From Alphaproteobacteria bacterium (lineage in GTDB: Bacteria; Pseudomonadota; Alphaproteobacteria; Micropepsales; Micropepsaceae), in the NCBI GenBank assembly GCA_017307355.1, contig JAFKFG010000033.1, forward strand, positions 41,422 through 78,377: a DNA stretch of 36,956 nt, given 5' to 3'. Shown piece by piece: positions 33,553-36,956 of the stretch. The notes under the pieces are model-generated. The model was not told the DNA's origin. It worked only from the letters and a program-made list of their open reading frames with translations, and did no database searches. Numbering within the stretch: the first letter of the stretch is position 1; the number at the start of each line of letters is the position of its first letter. The position numbers and the translations under genes are program-made.

Positions 33553-36354
33553 GTGCTGAATCTGAAAAACTCCTTGCTCATTGGCGCGTCCGTAACGGCG
33601 TTCGCCGTTGTCGCGGCGCCGGCCCTCGCGCAGAACACCGAAAATGAAACCGTGATCGTGACCGGCACGCGCGTGCAGGGCATGTCGGCCGCGGACAGCG
33701 CCGCGCCCATCACCGTGCTGGGCAGCGACTCGCTGACCCGCGGCGCCGGTTCGGCCGACCTGCGGCAGGCCCTGGGCCAGTCCGTTCCGTCCTTCAATGT
33801 GGAAGCGGTGGGCGGCGACCTCGCCAACCTGACGCTTTCGGCCGCGCTTCGTGGCCTCTCGCCCAACGCGACCCTGGTGATGGTGAACGGCAAGCGCCGC
33901 CACGGCACCGGCAACCTGCACGTCCTCGGCGGTGCCTTCGGCGGCAGCGCGGCTCCCGACATTTCCCTGATCCCGACCGCGGCGATCGATCATATCGAAG
34001 TCTTGATGGACGGCGCCGCCGCCCAGTACGGCACCGACGCCATCGCCGGCGTGGTCAACATCATCCTCAAGAAGAAGTCATCCGGCGGTAAGGTGGAGTT
34101 CACCAGCGGCCAGAATTACAGCAATGAAGGCCAGTCCTATGACATCGCCTTCAACATGGGCATGCCCCTGTTCGACAAGGGCTTCGTCAATGTCACCGTC
34201 GACAAGAAGTTCCACAACTTCACCCAGAATGGCGGTCCCGACAATCGCCTGATCGACGCCAACGGCAACACGGTCGGTGAAGGCTTTATCGGAAACGCGG
34301 CCATTCAGGCTGCCCCGACCGGTTCGGCGTTCGGCCAAGTCAGCCAGAGCACCAAGAATACCGCCGCTGCGCAGGCCGCGGCCGGCGTGGTGCCTTGCAC
34401 CGGCGGCGTCTGCATTCCCTTGGCGCAGCGCCAGGGCATTCCGGGTTATCCGCGCACCAACCACATTTCGGGCGATGCCGCGTTCCAGCTCACCACCGGG
34501 ATGGTGAATGCGGGCTATGATTTCTCCGACAATGTCCAGTTCTACACGTTCGGCAGCTATGGCCATCGTTTCGCCAAGGCGAACGAAAATGACCGTCTGC
34601 CGACTCAGGTTATCGCGGCGCCGGGCTCCAATCAGCCTTGCTCGGCGACCAATCTGCAAGGCTACAACACCGCGGTCGGAGCCAATGGCATTACGCCGGC
34701 TTGCGCCATCGGTGTCGGTGGCGGTGTGAGCGCACTGGGCAACAACGGCCTGAACTCCAATGGCCAGGTGATCTCTTCCGGCATGGCGGGCACGCTTTAT
34801 ACGCCGGGCGAACTGGTGTTCGCGCCCCATGGCTTCAATCCGCAGGAAGTGCTGAAGGAAGACGACTATCAGTACAATGCGGGTCTGAAGTTCAACGTGT
34901 TCGGCTGGGATGTCGACGCCAACATGGGATATGGCAAGGACATCGACAACATCTACACCTGGAACTCGGGCAATCGCTCGCTGTTCATCGACACCCACAC
35001 CTCGCCGACCAACTTCTATGACGGCACTTTCACCGCCTCGGAATTTGTCGGCACCATCGACGCGACCCATCCTTTCAATGTCGGCATGGCGTCGCCTCTG
35101 ACGGTTGCGGTCGGTCTGGAAGCTCGCGAGGATTCCTACTCGATCCGCCAGGGCGATTTCGCTTCTTCCTATAAGGAGGGTGGGCAGTCCTTCCCGGGCT
35201 TTGCCGCGACCGACGCGGGCGTCCACAGCCGCAAGAACTATGCGGGTTACATCGATCTGGCCTTGGCCCCGATCCCGGAGCTGCAGCTCGATGTCGCCGG
35301 CCGGTTCGAGCATTACACCGACTTCGGCGATGCCAAGATCGGCAAGATCACGGCCCGTTACGACATCACGCCGGAACTGGCCATCCGCGGTACTCTGTCG
35401 ACCGGCTTCCGTGCGCCGACCTTGGCGGAAGAATTCTACTCGGCCACCAACGTCACTCCGACCGCTGCCACCGTGCAGCTGCCGGCGAACTCGGCCGCTG
35501 CCAAGGTTCTCGGCATCAACAATCTGAAGCCTGAGAATTCGACCCAGTACAGCGTGGGCATCGTGGCCCATCCGCTGCAGGATCTGAGCGTCACGATCGA
35601 TGCCTACAGCATCGCGCTGGGCAACCGCATCGTGCTGACCAGCACCATCAACAATGTCGGCGGCGCGATCAATTCGCCGCTGGTCACCGATGCGATCATC
35701 GCGCATGGCAACACGCTGGATCCGACGGTGGCGCAGTCCGGCGTCACCTCCTTCATCAACGGCATCAATACCCTGACTCAGGGCGTCGATCTGACGGTCA
35801 ACTATCCGACCGACTTCGGCGACTATGGTCTGGTCGATTGGACCTTGGCCGCGAACTACACCCAGACCTCGGTCTCGAGCATCGTTCCGGTGCCGGCGGT
35901 GCTGTTGGCGTCCACGCCGAACGCGACCTTCTTCAACTTCTCGGGTCTGTTCGGTATCACGCACCGCGCGCCGCAGGAGAAGATCAACCTGGCGGCCAAC
36001 TGGTCGCTGGACAAGTTCGGCGTCACGCTGCGTGAGACCTATTACGGTCCGGTTCACGGCTTCGGCACGCCGAATGGCGGCGCGCCGTTCTATACGGAGA
36101 ACCAGGCCGCGGTCGGCATCACCGATCTGGAAGCGCGGTACGACGTCACCGAGCAGTTGCAGTTCGCCATCGGCGGCAACAACATTTTCGGTATCCGTCC
36201 GAACACCGCGCCGTTCGTGACCAATACGCCCAGCGCCACCAGCGGCGCCGCGCAGCTGGTCAATACCGGCTCGAACATCGACCGCAACTATATCGGTTCG
36301 GCCTACAATCCGAACGGCGGCTACTACTACGGCCGTATCACCTACAACTTCTGA
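33553..36354 (+). CDS. TonB-dependent outer-membrane receptor
   Basis: 933-residue outer-membrane transporter. GTG 33553 (AGGGGA 9 nt upstream) begins a Sec signal peptide (MLNLKNSLLIGASVTAF, ALA-Q cleavage near 27). A short TonB-box-like ETVIVTGTR at about 32-40 follows directly, so there is no N-terminal signalling domain. The plug domain (about 45-175) has DLRQALGQSVPSF, ALRGLSPNATLVMVNGKRR and MDGAAAQYGTDAIAGVVNII. The beta-barrel follows, with FRAPTLAEEFYS and the terminal strand YYYGRITYNF ending in Phe for outer-membrane insertion. There is one cysteine pair in PCTGGVC. It resembles the large receptors common in oligotrophic Alphaproteobacteria rather than a siderophore receptor with a proven ligand. 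It stands alone between two terminators, after a structured leader. Confidence 0.95.
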   Translation: MLNLKNSLLIGASVTAFAVVAAPALAQNTENETVIVTGTRVQGMSAADSAAPITVLGSDSLTRGAGSADLRQALGQSVPSFNVEAVGGDLANLTLSAALRGLSPNATLVMVNGKRRHGTGNLHVLGGAFGGSAAPDISLIPTAAIDHIEVLMDGAAAQYGTDAIAGVVNIILKKKSSGGKVEFTSGQNYSNEGQSYDIAFNMGMPLFDKGFVNVTVDKKFHNFTQNGGPDNRLIDANGNTVGEGFIGNAAIQAAPTGSAFGQVSQSTKNTAAAQAAAGVVPCTGGVCIPLAQRQGIPGYPRTNHISGDAAFQLTTGMVNAGYDFSDNVQFYTFGSYGHRFAKANENDRLPTQVIAAPGSNQPCSATNLQGYNTAVGANGITPACAIGVGGGVSALGNNGLNSNGQVISSGMAGTLYTPGELVFAPHGFNPQEVLKEDDYQYNAGLKFNVFGWDVDANMGYGKDIDNIYTWNSGNRSLFIDTHTSPTNFYDGTFTASEFVGTIDATHPFNVGMASPLTVAVGLEAREDSYSIRQGDFASSYKEGGQSFPGFAATDAGVHSRKNYAGYIDLALAPIPELQLDVAGRFEHYTDFGDAKIGKITARYDITPELAIRGTLSTGFRAPTLAEEFYSATNVTPTAATVQLPANSAAAKVLGINNLKPENSTQYSVGIVAHPLQDLSVTIDAYSIALGNRIVLTSTINNVGGAINSPLVTDAIIAHGNTLDPTVAQSGVTSFINGINTLTQGVDLTVNYPTDFGDYGLVDWTLAANYTQTSVSSIVPVPAVLLASTPNATFFNFSGLFGITHRAPQEKINLAANWSLDKFGVTLRETYYGPVHGFGTPNGGAPFYTENQAAVGITDLEARYDVTEQLQFAIGGNNIFGIRPNTAPFVTNTPSATSGAAQLVNTGSNIDRNYIGSAYNPNGGYYYGRITYNF

Positions 36355-36387
36355 GTCCGGTCTGACTAAGACCTGATTTGTTATCAG

Positions 36388-36425
36388 CCCGCCCATCTCC
36401 AGCCGGGGATGGGCGGGTTTTCTTT
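36388..36425 (+). terminator. Rho-independent terminator of the TonB receptor gene
   Basis: Perfect 10-bp arms CCCGCCCATC (36388-36397) and GATGGGCGGG (36408-36417) with a 10-nt loop, followed by TTTTCTTT. It starts 34 bp after the receptor stop at 36354. Confidence 0.92.
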
Positions 36426-36467
36426 GGCTATTGTCTCGGGCGGAACCTCAAGGTAGCTTCAGCATCA

Positions 36468-36494
36468 ACGGGCCCGAAGCGGCTCGACGCGCTC
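36468..36494 (+). promoter_or_regulatory. Hairpin in the gene-free stretch before the PQQ dehydrogenase
   Basis: Arms GCCCGA-a-GCG and CGC-TCGGGC form a 9-bp stem with one bulged A and an 8-nt loop. It lies 44 bp upstream of a short, well-initiated reading frame (36539-36649). A second, smaller dyad (CGGCGG/CCGCCG) lies after that frame at about 36660-36680. The arrangement resembles a structured mRNA leader. The function is unknown. Confidence 0.35.
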
Positions 36495-36538
36495 GGGCTG
36501 GTATTGCGGCGATAAACCAACATCTTGGGAGGATGTTC

Positions 36539-36649
36539 ATGGGTACCATTCGCAGTGATGCGATGAGAGCTGGCGCGGCTGGAGACGCTGCGATTCTCAG
36601 CGACGTTCGCATCTGCTGCCGGGGCGGCCATCTCCAGTCTCTGTTCTGA
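36539..36649 (+). CDS. Candidate short leader peptide upstream of the PQQ dehydrogenase
   Basis: 36-codon frame from ATG 36539, beginning MGTIRSDAM and ending ICCRGGHLQSLF. GGGAGG lies 6 nt before this ATG, close to ideal, and an ATG at 36533 in the same frame would be too near. It has no signal peptide or membrane segment. It contains adjacent cysteine codons (TGC TGC) in its last third and is followed after 91 bp by the dehydrogenase start, with a GC dyad between. This layout fits a regulatory leader peptide. It could equally be a small standalone protein or chance. The rest of 36426-36740 shows nothing else I can support. Confidence 0.45.
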   Translation: MGTIRSDAMRAGAAGDAAILSDVRICCRGGHLQSLF

Positions 36650-36740
36650 ATTTCCAACGGCGGTTCGAAAGCCGCCGCTGATCCCGCGGCCGCATTTATG
36701 CGTGCCGCTCCAATCCATGTTTGTTGAGAAGGCGAAGGAT

Positions 36741-36956
36741 ATGACATCGACGAAGACGAAATTGATTGCCGGCGCAGGGCTGGCGGCATTGCTCATGGGC
36801 GGCTCCATGGCCTTTGCCCAGACCGGACAGAATGTGGATTGGACGGCGTATACCGGTGACATCACCGGCAGCCGCTTCAAGCCGCTGGACCAGATCAATG
36901 CTTCCAACTTCTCCAAGTTGGAAGTGGCCTGGCGCTTCAAGACCGACAATCTGGGC
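36741..36956 (+). CDS. PQQ-dependent dehydrogenase, N-terminal part (runs off window)
   Basis: First 72 codons of an exported quinoprotein. MTSTKTKLIAGAGLAALLMG with AFA-Q near residue 27 is a Sec signal peptide. The mature start has VDWTAYTGDITGSRFKPLDQINASNF and KLEVAWRFKTDNLG. The W-x-x-Y-x-G-D-x-x-x-x-R(F/Y)-x-P-L-D-Q-I-N pattern, followed by L-x-V-A-W-x-F, is the first blade of the eight-bladed PQQ beta-propeller, as in membrane-bound glucose/polyol or alcohol quinoproteins. ATG 36741 has GAAGG about 5 nt upstream. Calcium and PQQ-binding residues and the substrate site lie outside the window, so substrate cannot be assigned. The frame is open at the window end. Confidence 0.88.
   Translation, partial: MTSTKTKLIAGAGLAALLMGGSMAFAQTGQNVDWTAYTGDITGSRFKPLDQINASNFSKLEVAWRFKTDNLG

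Noticed and set aside
34078..36396. 772-codon minus-strand frame opposite the TonB receptor
   Set aside because: Shadow frame rich in Arg, Val and Asp; no motif or start signal, and it runs through the receptor's terminator.
36428..36949. 173-codon minus-strand frame at the right edge
   Set aside because: Antisense to the PQQ dehydrogenase start and leader; no supporting motif.

Overview
The window reads as chromosomal DNA of a GC-rich Alphaproteobacterium. The best evidence is the histidine system: a tRNA-His with A73 and no encoded G-1, next to a eukaryote-like HisRS. This combination is known from a large alphaproteobacterial clade. The abundance of palindromic intergenic repeats and the paired PQQ and TonB functions also fit. 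A position near Rhizomicrobium/Micropepsis or the Caulobacterales is a guess, not a demonstrated assignment.

Layout. 1-5.5 kb: the 5' part of a long-form acyl-CoA dehydrogenase, a small secreted protein with a terminator, an ACS-type MFS transporter divergent from a secreted alpha/beta hydrolase-domain protein, and tRNA-Arg(CCT). 5.6-10.6 kb: a minus-strand ABC exporter operon (MacB/LolD-like ATPase, FtsX-type permease, HlyD-type adaptor), preceded by a small membrane protein. 10.8-18 kb: an oligopeptide ABC importer (permeases B and C, a fused D-F ATPase and a binding protein) interrupted by a plus-strand secreted protein gene, then an orphan polyamine-type binding protein. 18.1-22.5 kb: tRNA-His(GTG), a Met-rich secreted protein, and hisS-hisZ-hisG in overlapping translational arrangement. 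22.5-29.4 kb: a REP-like repeat cluster, an M48 protease, a TPR protein, mtgA-gst-queG, divergent uppP, and an NDUFA9-like reductase. 29.5-37 kb: tRNA-Leu(CAG), an orphan FixJ-type response regulator, and an exported redox operon. That operon is followed by a large TonB-dependent receptor, a candidate leader peptide and the start of a PQQ-dependent dehydrogenase.

The most interesting unit is the operon at 30646-33159. It encodes a Tat-exported flavin amine oxidase carrying the L-amino-acid-oxidase GPMR-x-P substrate motif, a Sec-exported monohaem cytochrome c, and a Sec-exported RidA (imine deaminase). I infer a periplasmic amino-acid or amine dehydrogenase that passes electrons to cytochrome c rather than O2, with its reactive imine product cleared on site by RidA. 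The neighbouring regulator, TonB receptor and PQQ enzyme suggest a wider locus for uptake and periplasmic oxidation of an organic substrate.

Start codons were chosen from ribosome-binding sites and signal peptides, so several differ from the longest open frame. No CRISPR array, insertion sequence, phage gene or rRNA was seen.
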